Translations under genes and position numbers: made by a program
Notes under the pieces: generated by a model
The model's input: only the letters and a program-made list of their open reading frames with translations
Told to the model about the DNA's origin: nothing
Database searches by the model: none
In this document: positions 24,998 to 33,356 of the stretch, piece after piece
How positions within the stretch are numbered: the stretch's first letter is position 1
How the letters are laid out: each line of letters opens with the position of its first letter
DNA from: Pedobacter gandavensis
GTDB taxonomy: Bacteria; Bacteroidota; Bacteroidia; Sphingobacteriales; Sphingobacteriaceae
Direction of reading: 5' to 3'
Assembly: GCF_014172405.1 (NCBI RefSeq)
Contig: NZ_WNXC01000006.1
Span: 248,001 to 312,000 of the forward strand
Length of the DNA: 64,000 nucleotides

Positions 24998-26914
24998 ATG
25001 AGTACTGTGGATTCCGCCAATGAAATTTTTGACAATGTCATCTCCTTTATCGAATATACCAATCAGAGTATTTTCCTCACCGGGAAAGCCGGAACCGGAA
25101 AAACGACTTTACTTCGGAAAATAAAAGAGACCACTGCGAAAAAAACGGTGATCGTTGCACCAACAGGTGTTGCCGCGATGAATGCCAAAGGCGTAACCAT
25201 CAATTCTCTGTTTCAACTGCCTCCGGGATCTTTCTTTCCTGGGGATGTGAACTTAGCCAGTTTAAGAGCTGGTGTTGTTTCTATCAAAAGCCTGCTTACA
25301 GAAATCAACTATTCGAAAGAAAGAAAAACATTATTGATGGAGCTGGAGCTCATGATCATTGATGAGGTGTCTATGGTGCGCTGTGATGTGATCGATGCGG
25401 TGGATGCGATACTTAGGATGGTCAGAAAAAATGACGCCCCCTTCGGCGGCGTACAGCTCTTATTGATCGGTGATCTTTTTCAATTGCCTCCGGTAACCAA
25501 AAGAGAAGATTGGGAGTTGTTGAGTAAGATCTATCCTTCCCCCTATTTCTTTGAGGCCACAGTGGTGAAGCAAAACCCTTTATTACAAGTGGAGCTTAAA
25601 CAGGTATTCCGCCAAACGGAACCTGAATTTGTAGACATCCTGAATGACATCAGGAACAATCAGATTGGTGAGGAACGCCTGGCGATCTTAAACCAACGTT
25701 TTGATCCTTTATTTAAACAGGCAGAAGGCTCTAACCACATCATCATTACTTCTCACAATGCGGAAGCCAATACCATCAACAATGAAAAAGCAGATGAGCT
25801 GGAAGGGGAAGACTTTGTTTTTGAAGGACAGGTGGAAGGGACCTTTAGTCCGCAGGTATTGCCAGTAGAACAATCCTTGCGCCTGAAAATTGGCGCTCAG
25901 GTGATGTTTATTAAAAATGATACCGGTGACGACAGGAAATTCTACAATGGTAAAATTGGAAAAGTGAAATCCATCCTTGGAGAAGAAATCTACATCTCTT
26001 TTCCGGATGAGGAAGAAGATCTATTGCTGGAAAGATCATCCTGGCAATCATTTGAATACAAAGCGAATGAAAACAATGCCATTGTACAGCAACAGGTAGG
26101 TGAGTTTTTTCAATTCCCGATCAAATTAGCCTGGGCAGTAACCATTCATAAAAGTCAGGGTTTAACATTTGATAGTGCCATCATCGATGCCGGAAATTCT
26201 TTTGTCTCTGGTCAGGTTTATGTGGCTTTAAGTAGGGTAAGAACCTTAAACGGTTTGATTCTCCGTTCCAAAATCAATAAAGAGAGTCTGCGCTCCAATA
26301 TCGAAGTACTCAATTACATGAAACTGGGCAATGTAGATTCCTTAACAGATTTTCTTGCCGCTGCTCAGGAAAGATATATTATTCATTTATTCAGCAGCAC
26401 TTTCTCTTTTAATGAACTCACAGATTCATTTGAAAAGCTAAGTGCAGACCATGAGGTCATGAAATCAACTGATCCGGAGTTCCGCTCCATGATTGGTAAC
26501 CTAAGCAGATCAATTGAAGCGCTTCAGGGCGTTTCCATAAAATTCCAATCTCAACTTAGACAGTTGCAAAAAGAACACGGTCTAAAAGACCCGATGTCCA
26601 TTCACACAAGAATGGATGCGGCATACAATTACTTTGCGAAAGAACTCACCTTGCAAGTGATCAATCTTTTGAATAAACACATTCGTACCAAACCGAAAAA
26701 CAAATCAGATCAGAAACTAGTGGCCTTGTTTACCCAACACCGTTTAGTTGCCGACCATAAGATTTTCAAAATACGGGCAGCTACAGAGATCGCCGGCAAA
26801 GCCGCGAACTGGGAAAATCAACATGAGCTGATGAAGAAGATTCAGGAATTATTGAAAAAGAAAATGAACAGCCCTGGGGCGGCACAAAATGCCACCACCA
26901 TGCAGTTGTTCTAA
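24998..26914 (+). CDS. Pif1/RecD-like superfamily 1B DNA helicase
   Basis: 638 residues. Motif I TGKAGTGKTTLLRK (residues ~28-41), Ia VAPTGVAAMNAKG, II LMIIDEVSMV, III LIGDLFQLPPV, and V/VI HKSQGLTFDSA with YVALSRVRTL form a complete Pif1-type core in ~430 residues. The C-terminal ~200 residues are helical and lysine-rich (LTLQVINLLNKHIRTKPKNK) and may bind nucleic acid. Pif1-type enzymes unwind DNA 5'-3', resolve G-quadruplexes or R-loops and assist replication forks. Single gene with its own promoter. Confidence 0.93.
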   Translation: MSTVDSANEIFDNVISFIEYTNQSIFLTGKAGTGKTTLLRKIKETTAKKTVIVAPTGVAAMNAKGVTINSLFQLPPGSFFPGDVNLASLRAGVVSIKSLLTEINYSKERKTLLMELELMIIDEVSMVRCDVIDAVDAILRMVRKNDAPFGGVQLLLIGDLFQLPPVTKREDWELLSKIYPSPYFFEATVVKQNPLLQVELKQVFRQTEPEFVDILNDIRNNQIGEERLAILNQRFDPLFKQAEGSNHIIITSHNAEANTINNEKADELEGEDFVFEGQVEGTFSPQVLPVEQSLRLKIGAQVMFIKNDTGDDRKFYNGKIGKVKSILGEEIYISFPDEEEDLLLERSSWQSFEYKANENNAIVQQQVGEFFQFPIKLAWAVTIHKSQGLTFDSAIIDAGNSFVSGQVYVALSRVRTLNGLILRSKINKESLRSNIEVLNYMKLGNVDSLTDFLAAAQERYIIHLFSSTFSFNELTDSFEKLSADHEVMKSTDPEFRSMIGNLSRSIEALQGVSIKFQSQLRQLQKEHGLKDPMSIHTRMDAAYNYFAKELTLQVINLLNKHIRTKPKNKSDQKLVALFTQHRLVADHKIFKIRAATEIAGKAANWENQHELMKKIQELLKKKMNSPGAAQNATTMQLF

Positions 26915-26945
26915 TACTTATTCCATTTGCGAATTGATCTGCTGA

Positions 26946-28190
26946 TTAAGCTTGTCCTTTCTTTTTCACCATGACATTGACACGGTACACGAAGAAACCA
27001 CAAAATATAACCAGCACAGAAACCACGATACCTAAGGTATTGTAATGTTGAAGTGGGCTACTCTTAGTCTCCTGAGTCACGATTAAGCCGGCGCAAAGTG
27101 CCGCGATACCTCCTGCTACTTGTTGTAGGGAGGAATTGACGCTCATAAATGCACCCCTATCTTTCTGATCAGGGATACTCATGGTTAAGGTGGTTGCAGG
27201 GATCATCCGACTCATCATCCCCATAAAGAGAACCATGTTCAAGACCACCACCTGCCATAAAGGAATTGGAGTCAGGTTGGTATAAATCAGAATCATAACC
27301 ACAGCAAGCAAAGAGCCTGCAGAAAAGATCAAAAACTTATCCATTTTATCACTCAGCTTACCGATCAGGGGCATCATGACAATAGAACCCATTCCGGTAA
27401 ACATGAACACCATCGGCAGTTCTGCCTGACTGATATTGATGTTATTAATCAGGAAGGCACTTCCAAAAGGCATCAACATGAAACCTCCGACGCTTAAAAA
27501 AGCAGTGGCTAGAAATCCGGTTTGATAGGAAGGGTTAGAAACGGCATGCCAAAGGTGTAGAAAAGCATTTTTATCCGATTGTACTGCCAGATGCTGATCG
27601 ATTGGTTTTACTTTGAAAATGATGGTGATCGCAATACCGATAGCCACAATTACAATCATGTAAAAAGCCGCATGCCAACCCCAGATGTTAGCCAGATAAA
27701 GGCCAATAGGGATCCCTAAAATCTGACTGGCGGCCAGGGCCATCTGCACAAATCCCATCACTCTTCCACGTTGATGAACCGCAAAAAGATCGGTGATGAT
27801 CGTCATCGAGATGGCGCCAATTACCCCTCCAAAAAGCCCGGTCACGATTCTGGCTCCCAGCAACATTTCATAAGTGGTAGACATCGCGCAGCATAATGTA
27901 CCTACAATAAAGCCGGTATAAAAAAACAGCAACAGCTTTTTACGGTCGAATTTATCCGCAAAACCTGCCGCCAGAATACCAGATGCCCCGGCACTAAAAG
28001 CATAGGAAGAAACCACAAGGCCGAAACCTTTTGGCGTAATTGATAAGGATTTCATCAGGAAATCGCCCAGTGGGGCCAATACCATGAAATCCAATACGAT
28101 CGTAAATTGTAGTAAAGCCAATAAGGCAATGACTAGTTTTTGATAACCAGTAAAAGGCGGAGCAATCTGGCTGGGTATAGTTTCGTCCAT
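26946..28190 (-). CDS. MFS drug-efflux-type transporter
   Basis: 414 residues with 12 predicted membrane spans. The loop 2-3 signature FADKFDRKKLLLFFYTGFIV, the span-4/5 motif IVTGLFGGVIGAISMTII and the mid-protein break after ~195 residues are typical of DHA1 proton-driven exporters (AraJ-like). It is the last gene of a TetR-controlled unit, transcribed after a small HMA-like protein. Export of a toxic organic compound is likely; substrate unknown. Confidence 0.92.
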   Translation of the reverse strand: MDETIPSQIAPPFTGYQKLVIALLALLQFTIVLDFMVLAPLGDFLMKSLSITPKGFGLVVSSYAFSAGASGILAAGFADKFDRKKLLLFFYTGFIVGTLCCAMSTTYEMLLGARIVTGLFGGVIGAISMTIITDLFAVHQRGRVMGFVQMALAASQILGIPIGLYLANIWGWHAAFYMIVIVAIGIAITIIFKVKPIDQHLAVQSDKNAFLHLWHAVSNPSYQTGFLATAFLSVGGFMLMPFGSAFLINNINISQAELPMVFMFTGMGSIVMMPLIGKLSDKMDKFLIFSAGSLLAVVMILIYTNLTPIPLWQVVVLNMVLFMGMMSRMIPATTLTMSIPDQKDRGAFMSVNSSLQQVAGGIAALCAGLIVTQETKSSPLQHYNTLGIVVSVLVIFCGFFVYRVNVMVKKKGQA

Positions 28191-28220
28191 TAAAATTTGG
28201 AGGTTATATGAATTTGTTAT

Positions 28221-28445
28221 TTAAGTTAGTTCTTCACAATTGTAGCCATGCAGGCTCAACAGCGCAATGACATCGGCTTGTTGTACCTCATTTGAAACGA
28301 TCCTCAGCACACAATCCACATCTTCCTGGTCTACGGTCCATTGGTTAATTTCATGCTGTTGCATCAGCTCAGTCATAAATTGTTTGTCAGTTGCAGTGCG
28401 GATATTCGTTTTAAATAGCAACACGCTTAATCCATTAATTTCCAT
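28221..28445 (-). CDS. Small HMA-fold-like protein without metal motif
   Basis: 74 residues. The pattern of strands and helices (LSVLLFKTNIRTA, KQFMTELMQQ, VDCVLRIVSN, ADVIALLSLHGYNCEEL) resembles the ferredoxin-like heavy-metal-associated fold, but the CxxC metal site is missing. It is placed between tetR (gap 9 bases) and the MFS gene (30 bases), so the three are co-transcribed. It may bind the regulator or a ligand; no function assigned. Confidence 0.65.
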   Translation of the reverse strand: MEINGLSVLLFKTNIRTATDKQFMTELMQQHEINQWTVDQEDVDCVLRIVSNEVQQADVIALLSLHGYNCEELT

Positions 28446-28454
28446 GTTGGTGGT

Positions 28455-29045
28455 TTATTTTTTAAAAGCTTTCAATACTAAATTAAAAGAGGCCCAAAGG
28501 ATTTCATCGGTCAGGATGAATGGTCTGCCACCAATGCTGCGTCCTTCGTTATGAAAACGAACCAGGGCATATAAGGGACCAAAAGCGACCGACCAATACG
28601 TTTCCATCGGCATCAAATCAATTTCTCCTTTGGCTACCGCCCTATCCATAAAGACACCGAGGGTCTGCTTAAAAGTCTCTGTCATCGATTCAAAGATCTT
28701 TTCCTGATAAGTAGAGGTCCGTAATTGTTCAATCACCTGACAAGACAATGGGTTTTCCAACATACTCTTTGCCCGGTGTTTCCACTGATGTCTTAATCCA
28801 TCTTCAAAAGTGAAGTTCGGATCAAAACCTTCCAGCATCATGGCGCTTAGTTTCTGGGTTTCTTCAAGGCCTATTTGCAGGATTAAATCATCCTTATCCT
28901 TATAATAGATGTATAAAGTGGCTACGGAAATGTTGCATAATTTCGCCAGCTTAGACATGGTAAAGCCTTCAAAACCGACTTTTACCAGTAATTCTACAGC
29001 CTTCTCTTTAACCAACTCAATTTTATTTACATCTCTGATTCTCAT
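28455..29045 (-). CDS. TetR-family transcriptional repressor
   Basis: 196 residues from ATG 29045 (MRIRDVNKIELV); the longer frame from 29084 would read through the promoter and operator. The N-terminal helix-turn-helix at ~20-52 reads GFTMSKLAKLCNISVATLYI, then YYKDKDDLI. The C-terminal helical domain is the effector-binding part. First gene of the tetR-HMA-like-MFS operon. An 18-bp palindrome covers the end of its -7 box, so ligand-relieved autorepression of the efflux operon is expected. Confidence 0.92.
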   Translation of the reverse strand: MRIRDVNKIELVKEKAVELLVKVGFEGFTMSKLAKLCNISVATLYIYYKDKDDLILQIGLEETQKLSAMMLEGFDPNFTFEDGLRHQWKHRAKSMLENPLSCQVIEQLRTSTYQEKIFESMTETFKQTLGVFMDRAVAKGEIDLMPMETYWSVAFGPLYALVRFHNEGRSIGGRPFILTDEILWASFNLVLKAFKK

Positions 29046-29063
29046 GTCATTCTGATTGAGTCG

Positions 29064-29087
29064 CAAATATAAATGAATATTCATTTA
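29064..29087 (-). promoter_or_regulatory. TetR operator overlapping the -7 box of the efflux operon
   Basis: TAAATGAATATTCATTTA (29070-29087) is a perfect 18-bp palindrome. On the minus strand the exact -7 box TATATTTG (29071-29064) shares two bases with it. Start codon at 29045. Binding here would block RNA polymerase. Confidence 0.8.
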
Positions 29088-29125
29088 GTTATGAAAAGAA
29101 TTGAATAATATATTTTTAAGGCCAT

Positions 29126-29153
29126 AAAAAACCCGGCCTATAGGGGCCGGGTT
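29126..29153 (-). terminator. Terminator of the 63-aa gene
   Basis: AACCCGGCC (29130-29138) pairs with GGCCGGGTT (29145-29153). A T-run follows on the minus strand. It sits between two minus-strand units and ends the 29197-29388 gene. Confidence 0.85.
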
Positions 29154-29196
29154 GATGTTTTTTAGATACAGAAAATGTATCTTTTTTTACTATTTC

Positions 29197-29388
29197 TTAT
29201 CCCTCAATGGCATCAGCAAGGCTGGAACCATCCTTGGTCAATACTTGAAAGTGATTATCTTTTGATAACTTTAATAACTGATGGATAAAGGCCGTAGCGT
29301 TAGGATAGACCGATTTATCGAACTTTAGAATAGTTTCAATCTTGTTTACTGCATTAACATACTCGTCGTTTATTTCTTTTTGATTCAT
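29197..29388 (-). CDS. Small conserved-looking protein, 63 aa, function unknown
   Basis: 63 residues, soluble, helical (INDEYVNAVNKIETILKF), no signal peptide. It has its own start, a good terminator 40 bases downstream and no overlap with another gene, so I consider it real. No family recognised. Confidence 0.6.
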   Translation of the reverse strand: MNQKEINDEYVNAVNKIETILKFDKSVYPNATAFIHQLLKLSKDNHFQVLTKDGSSLADAIEG

Positions 29389-29497
29389 AACAGTTTTATT
29401 TTTAAGGTGAGATTTGATTTAGGAAACACAAAATTCAGGCCATCCCTAAAATTTTCTCTATCAAATTGTTGTTACTCAAAAAACTAAAATTCCCGGC

Positions 29498-29959
29498 TTA
29501 TGCTTTTAGATCTGCATTGGCTTTTAAGAAGTCAAAATACTTATCTTCTTCACCATAGAAAATACCATCTGGTTCCAATAAATAAGCTTTCAAAAGATAT
29601 TCTTTAGCTTTTTCTTTATCGCCTTGCTCCAGGTAGCACTCTCCTAAACGCAACATGATGAAAGGATTGTCATGCACATCCTCTGCGGTATTGCTTTTCG
29701 CAATTTCGAAAAAGCGCAATGCCGTTTTGAAATCATCTTGAAGGAAGTAAGCATCTCCAATAGAAGCATTCAACCAAACACTTTGTATATAATCATTTTG
29801 AGGTGCTGGAATTAAAGCTAAAGCTTCTTCCCATGCTCCGATAGCACTATCAAAATCATCCTCATCAATATATTCATTTCCACTTTCTGAAAGCTTTAGA
29901 ATCTCGTCCGCTACCTCGGTAGAAAGCTCTGGGGCTGCACCCTTTACTTCTTCACTCAT
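29498..29959 (-). CDS. Cytoplasmic TPR protein
   Basis: 153 residues, acidic. About three tetratricopeptide repeats are visible: DEDDFDSAIGAWEEALALIP (near residue 37), DAYFLQDDFKTALRFFEIA and RLGECYLEQGDKEKAKEYLL followed by KAYLLEP. No signal peptide. Such small TPR proteins bind partner proteins; the partner is unknown. Monocistronic. Confidence 0.85.
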   Translation of the reverse strand: MSEEVKGAAPELSTEVADEILKLSESGNEYIDEDDFDSAIGAWEEALALIPAPQNDYIQSVWLNASIGDAYFLQDDFKTALRFFEIAKSNTAEDVHDNPFIMLRLGECYLEQGDKEKAKEYLLKAYLLEPDGIFYGEEDKYFDFLKANADLKA

Positions 29960-30122
29960 AATCTTATCTTTAAATTTTCAGGCATCACAGAATGCCGTTA
30001 CAAATACAATATTCGGCTTTTTTTTGGGGAATCCCATTCTCCAGCTAATATTCTCTATGTAATTTCAGCCGGATCTCTTAAATACAAACAATTTACCGAT
30101 ATGTTTTTAAGCTATAAAGAAT

Positions 30123-30130
30123 TACCTTTG
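30123..30130 (+). promoter_or_regulatory. -7 promoter element TACCTTTG of the AsmA-like gene
   Basis: Exact TAnnTTTG match, 30 bases upstream of the TTG start codon at 30161. No clear -33 element seen. Confidence 0.5.
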
Positions 30131-30160
30131 ACCGCTTAATACCTTAACATACACACAAGT

Positions 30161-33100
30161 TTGAAAAAAGTTCTTAAAATTACGGGGATCGCACTCTCCG
30201 CTATCGTATTGCTCTTATTGATTACCCCATACCTGATGCCAAAAACCATTTCCCGAGCGGTGGAAAAATGGGTAAACGGTAACATCAAAGGCGAAGTTAA
30301 ATTTGAAGACAGCAGTTTGTCTTTTTTCAGACACTTTCCTTCCTTAACTTTTAGCCTTCATAATTTTACCTTAAAAGGCTCTGCCCCATTTCAGCAGGAC
30401 ACTTTACTGCATACCAAAGAACTTGCATTCCGGGTAGATTTAAGCACTATTTTCTCAGATCAGATCAAAATTGATCAGGTATATATCAATGAGGCCGACA
30501 TCAATGTGAAAGTGGATGAAAAAGGAAATGCCAATTACAATGTGTATGAAAGCAAGCCGGATACCACACAAAAAACGACAGAAAGCGGCAATACAGCCAT
30601 CAAAATCGAGGGGATCTACATTAAAAAGAGTAATCTGACTTATAATGATCAATCTGTACCGATGTTGATCAGTGCAAAAGGATTGAATTACACCGGACAG
30701 GGAGATTTCAGCAAGGCAATCTTTGATTTGAAAAGTCAGGCGAATATAGACAGCCTGGATGTGGTGTATGCCGGATCTCCTTACCTACTTGGTAAAAAGA
30801 TCAATGCCAAACTGCTCACTAAAATCAACACGAATTCCCTGGATTTGATGTTTGATGAAAATGATTTACAAATCAATTCCTTACCTATTCATTTTGTAGG
30901 TCGTTTCTCTTTCATTAAAGATGGTTATGACATCAACTTTAAAACCAAAGCAAAAGAGACTGATCTTCACAATATATTTTCAGCATTACCTGCTGCGATA
31001 GCCGATCGCGTAGAGAAAACCAATATCAAAGGGTATGCAGAGATTGAAGCTTCCTTAATTGGAAAATACCTGGCAAAGAGCAACACCATGCCCACTGCGA
31101 CTTTCAACATGAAAATTCGCGACGGACAAATTTCCAATCCCAAGGCACCAGAATCCATCAGTAAATTGTACCTGAACTTACAAACCAAATTACCGAGCTT
31201 AAATATGGATAGCTTGAAAATCAATATGGACAGTCTGTATTTCAATATGGGCAAAGACTATGTGAGTTCTGTGGTCAAATTAAACGGCTTGGTGACTCCA
31301 GAAATCTACATTAAAACGCATGCCTCGATAGATTTAGAGAAATGGGGGAAAATTTTCAGTGTAGACCTGATCAGAGGTCATTATGATTTCGACTTACATG
31401 CCGATGGAAAATACACCAAAAAAGTGGTTAGAACTGGCATTAGAAAAGTGGATACCGTTATCGCGACCATTCCTAAGTTCAAATTGACCTCAACCGTAAG
31501 CAAGGGTTATTTCAAATTTGCTTCTTTGCCGGCGGCGATCGATAAGATCAATTTCAGCATCAATGGAAATAACCCGGATGGTAATTATAAAAACACCAAG
31601 CTGGACATCAGCAACATCGATATCCAGGCATTGAGCAGTTACATCAGAGGCTCAGCTAAACTGCAAACTGCGGAAACCATGCCGGTTGATGTGCAACTCA
31701 AATCTATGGTCAACTTTGCAGAAATCAAGAGTTTCTACCCTTTGAAAGACTTAGAATTGAATGGAGAACTTCATGTAGACCTACAAAGTAAGGGTGGCTA
31801 CAATAAGCTTAAAAAGCTATTCCCTGTAACTACCGCAGCTATTCAACTGGCAAACGGAAGAATTAAAACGGCACATTTCGACCAGCCTTTAGAGAAAATC
31901 GTCATTGACGCTACCCTGGTCAATAACGATGGTAAGCTAAAAGGTACCCAATTGAACATCAAACCGATCTCTTTCCAGATGGCTGGACAACCTTTTATGT
32001 TGAAAGCAGATGTTAAGAATTTTGAGAATGTGGCTTACAATGTCAGCTCTAAAGGAACGATTGACATTGGCAAGATGTACCAGTTTTTTGCCGTAAAAGG
32101 ATACCAGGTTAAAGGTTCTATTTTCACGAATGTTTCTTTTAAAGGATTGCAGAGCGATGCGATGAATGGTCGATACCATAAATTGAATAACCGTGGTCGT
32201 GTGGTGATCAAATCACTAAACCTGGAGTCGGATATGTTCCCAAAAACATTCCTGATCAGGAACGGTGTATTCTCTTTTGCGCAGGATAAGATGAAGTTTG
32301 AGAACTTCCAGGCCAGTTATGGTAAATCTAACATCAACATGAAAGGTTACCTGGGCAATATCATCAATTATGCACTTTCTGATAAAGCCAAACTAACCGG
32401 TAACTTTACCATGGATACCAAAGCGCTGTATGCCGATGAGTTTATGGCTTACAATGGCGTTCCGGTTGAAGCATCAGGCAAGCCGATCGCCAGCAATGGG
32501 GTCATCATCATTCCAAACAACCTCAATGTAGAAGTTAACGCGAATGCGGGTACCGTATATTACAACGACCTGAAAATTAAAGATGCAAAAGGTACGCTGG
32601 CACTCAACAACGGAACCATGTCTTTAAAGCAGGCTAGTTTTAACATGATCGATGCGCCGGTATTGATGGATGCTACCTATAAAAGTTTAACCCCCAAATC
32701 GGCTACTTTCGATTATCATTTGACAGCCAAAGAATTCGACATTGCGAAGGCCTATAAAGAGATCAAATTGTTCCGTGAAATGGCAACTTCTGCTGGAAAA
32801 ATGAAAGGCATGATCGGTTTAGATTACCAGCTTTCTGGAAAACTGAATCAGGATATGTTCCCCGTTTTCCCTTCCTTGAAAGGTGGAGGTGTGCTTTCCC
32901 TAAAGAAAATCAGCATGAGCGGATTTAAGCTGATGAATGCGGTAGGTAAAGCGACCAAACGAGATAGTTTAAGTAATCCTGACCTATCTGAAGTCAACAT
33001 TAAAACGACCATCAACAACAACATCATTACTATTGAAAGGTTCAAAATGCGTGTTGCAGGATTCAGACCTCGATTTGAAGGTCAGGTGAGCTTTGATGGA

Positions 33101-33250
33101 AGGTTAAATTTAAGCGGCAGATTGGGGCTCCCTCCTTTCGGATTGATTGGCATTCCATTGAGTGTTACCGGAACCCAGGATAAACCTAAAGTTGCACTCA
33201 AAAGAAACAAAGACGCAAAGCTAGAAGAAACCGAAGACGATTCTGAATAA
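30161..33250 (+). CDS. AsmA-like envelope protein
   Basis: 1029 residues from a TTG start (MKKVLKITGIALSAIVLLLL). One N-terminal membrane anchor (residues ~7-27) is followed by ~980 periplasmic residues of repetitive beta structure, as in the AsmA/TamB/YhdP bridge-like proteins. Near the C-terminus, LSGRLGLPPFGLIGIPLSVT followed by GTQDKPKVAL is the conserved AsmA_2-type end, and the tail is acidic. These proteins are thought to conduct phospholipids between inner and outer membrane or assist outer-membrane biogenesis. It is a single gene with its own promoter and a strong terminator. Confidence 0.9.
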   Translation: MKKVLKITGIALSAIVLLLLITPYLMPKTISRAVEKWVNGNIKGEVKFEDSSLSFFRHFPSLTFSLHNFTLKGSAPFQQDTLLHTKELAFRVDLSTIFSDQIKIDQVYINEADINVKVDEKGNANYNVYESKPDTTQKTTESGNTAIKIEGIYIKKSNLTYNDQSVPMLISAKGLNYTGQGDFSKAIFDLKSQANIDSLDVVYAGSPYLLGKKINAKLLTKINTNSLDLMFDENDLQINSLPIHFVGRFSFIKDGYDINFKTKAKETDLHNIFSALPAAIADRVEKTNIKGYAEIEASLIGKYLAKSNTMPTATFNMKIRDGQISNPKAPESISKLYLNLQTKLPSLNMDSLKINMDSLYFNMGKDYVSSVVKLNGLVTPEIYIKTHASIDLEKWGKIFSVDLIRGHYDFDLHADGKYTKKVVRTGIRKVDTVIATIPKFKLTSTVSKGYFKFASLPAAIDKINFSINGNNPDGNYKNTKLDISNIDIQALSSYIRGSAKLQTAETMPVDVQLKSMVNFAEIKSFYPLKDLELNGELHVDLQSKGGYNKLKKLFPVTTAAIQLANGRIKTAHFDQPLEKIVIDATLVNNDGKLKGTQLNIKPISFQMAGQPFMLKADVKNFENVAYNVSSKGTIDIGKMYQFFAVKGYQVKGSIFTNVSFKGLQSDAMNGRYHKLNNRGRVVIKSLNLESDMFPKTFLIRNGVFSFAQDKMKFENFQASYGKSNINMKGYLGNIINYALSDKAKLTGNFTMDTKALYADEFMAYNGVPVEASGKPIASNGVIIIPNNLNVEVNANAGTVYYNDLKIKDAKGTLALNNGTMSLKQASFNMIDAPVLMDATYKSLTPKSATFDYHLTAKEFDIAKAYKEIKLFREMATSAGKMKGMIGLDYQLSGKLNQDMFPVFPSLKGGGVLSLKKISMSGFKLMNAVGKATKRDSLSNPDLSEVNIKTTINNNIITIERFKMRVAGFRPRFEGQVSFDGRLNLSGRLGLPPFGLIGIPLSVTGTQDKPKVALKRNKDAKLEETEDDSE

Positions 33251-33270
33251 ATCACCTCGTTTTTACGTAT

Positions 33271-33312
33271 AAAAAAACACCCTGTAACTTATTATAGTTA
33301 CAGGGTGTTTTT
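33271..33312. terminator. Bidirectional terminator between asmA-like gene and GH92
   Basis: AAAAACACCCTGTAACT (33273-33289) pairs perfectly with AGTTACAGGGTGTTTTT (33296-33312) with a 6-base loop; T-runs on both strands. Confidence 0.95.
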
Positions 33313-33356
33313 GCTTTCAAGCCTTTAGGCAAAAAATGCTGCTTCAGCGAGCGCTT

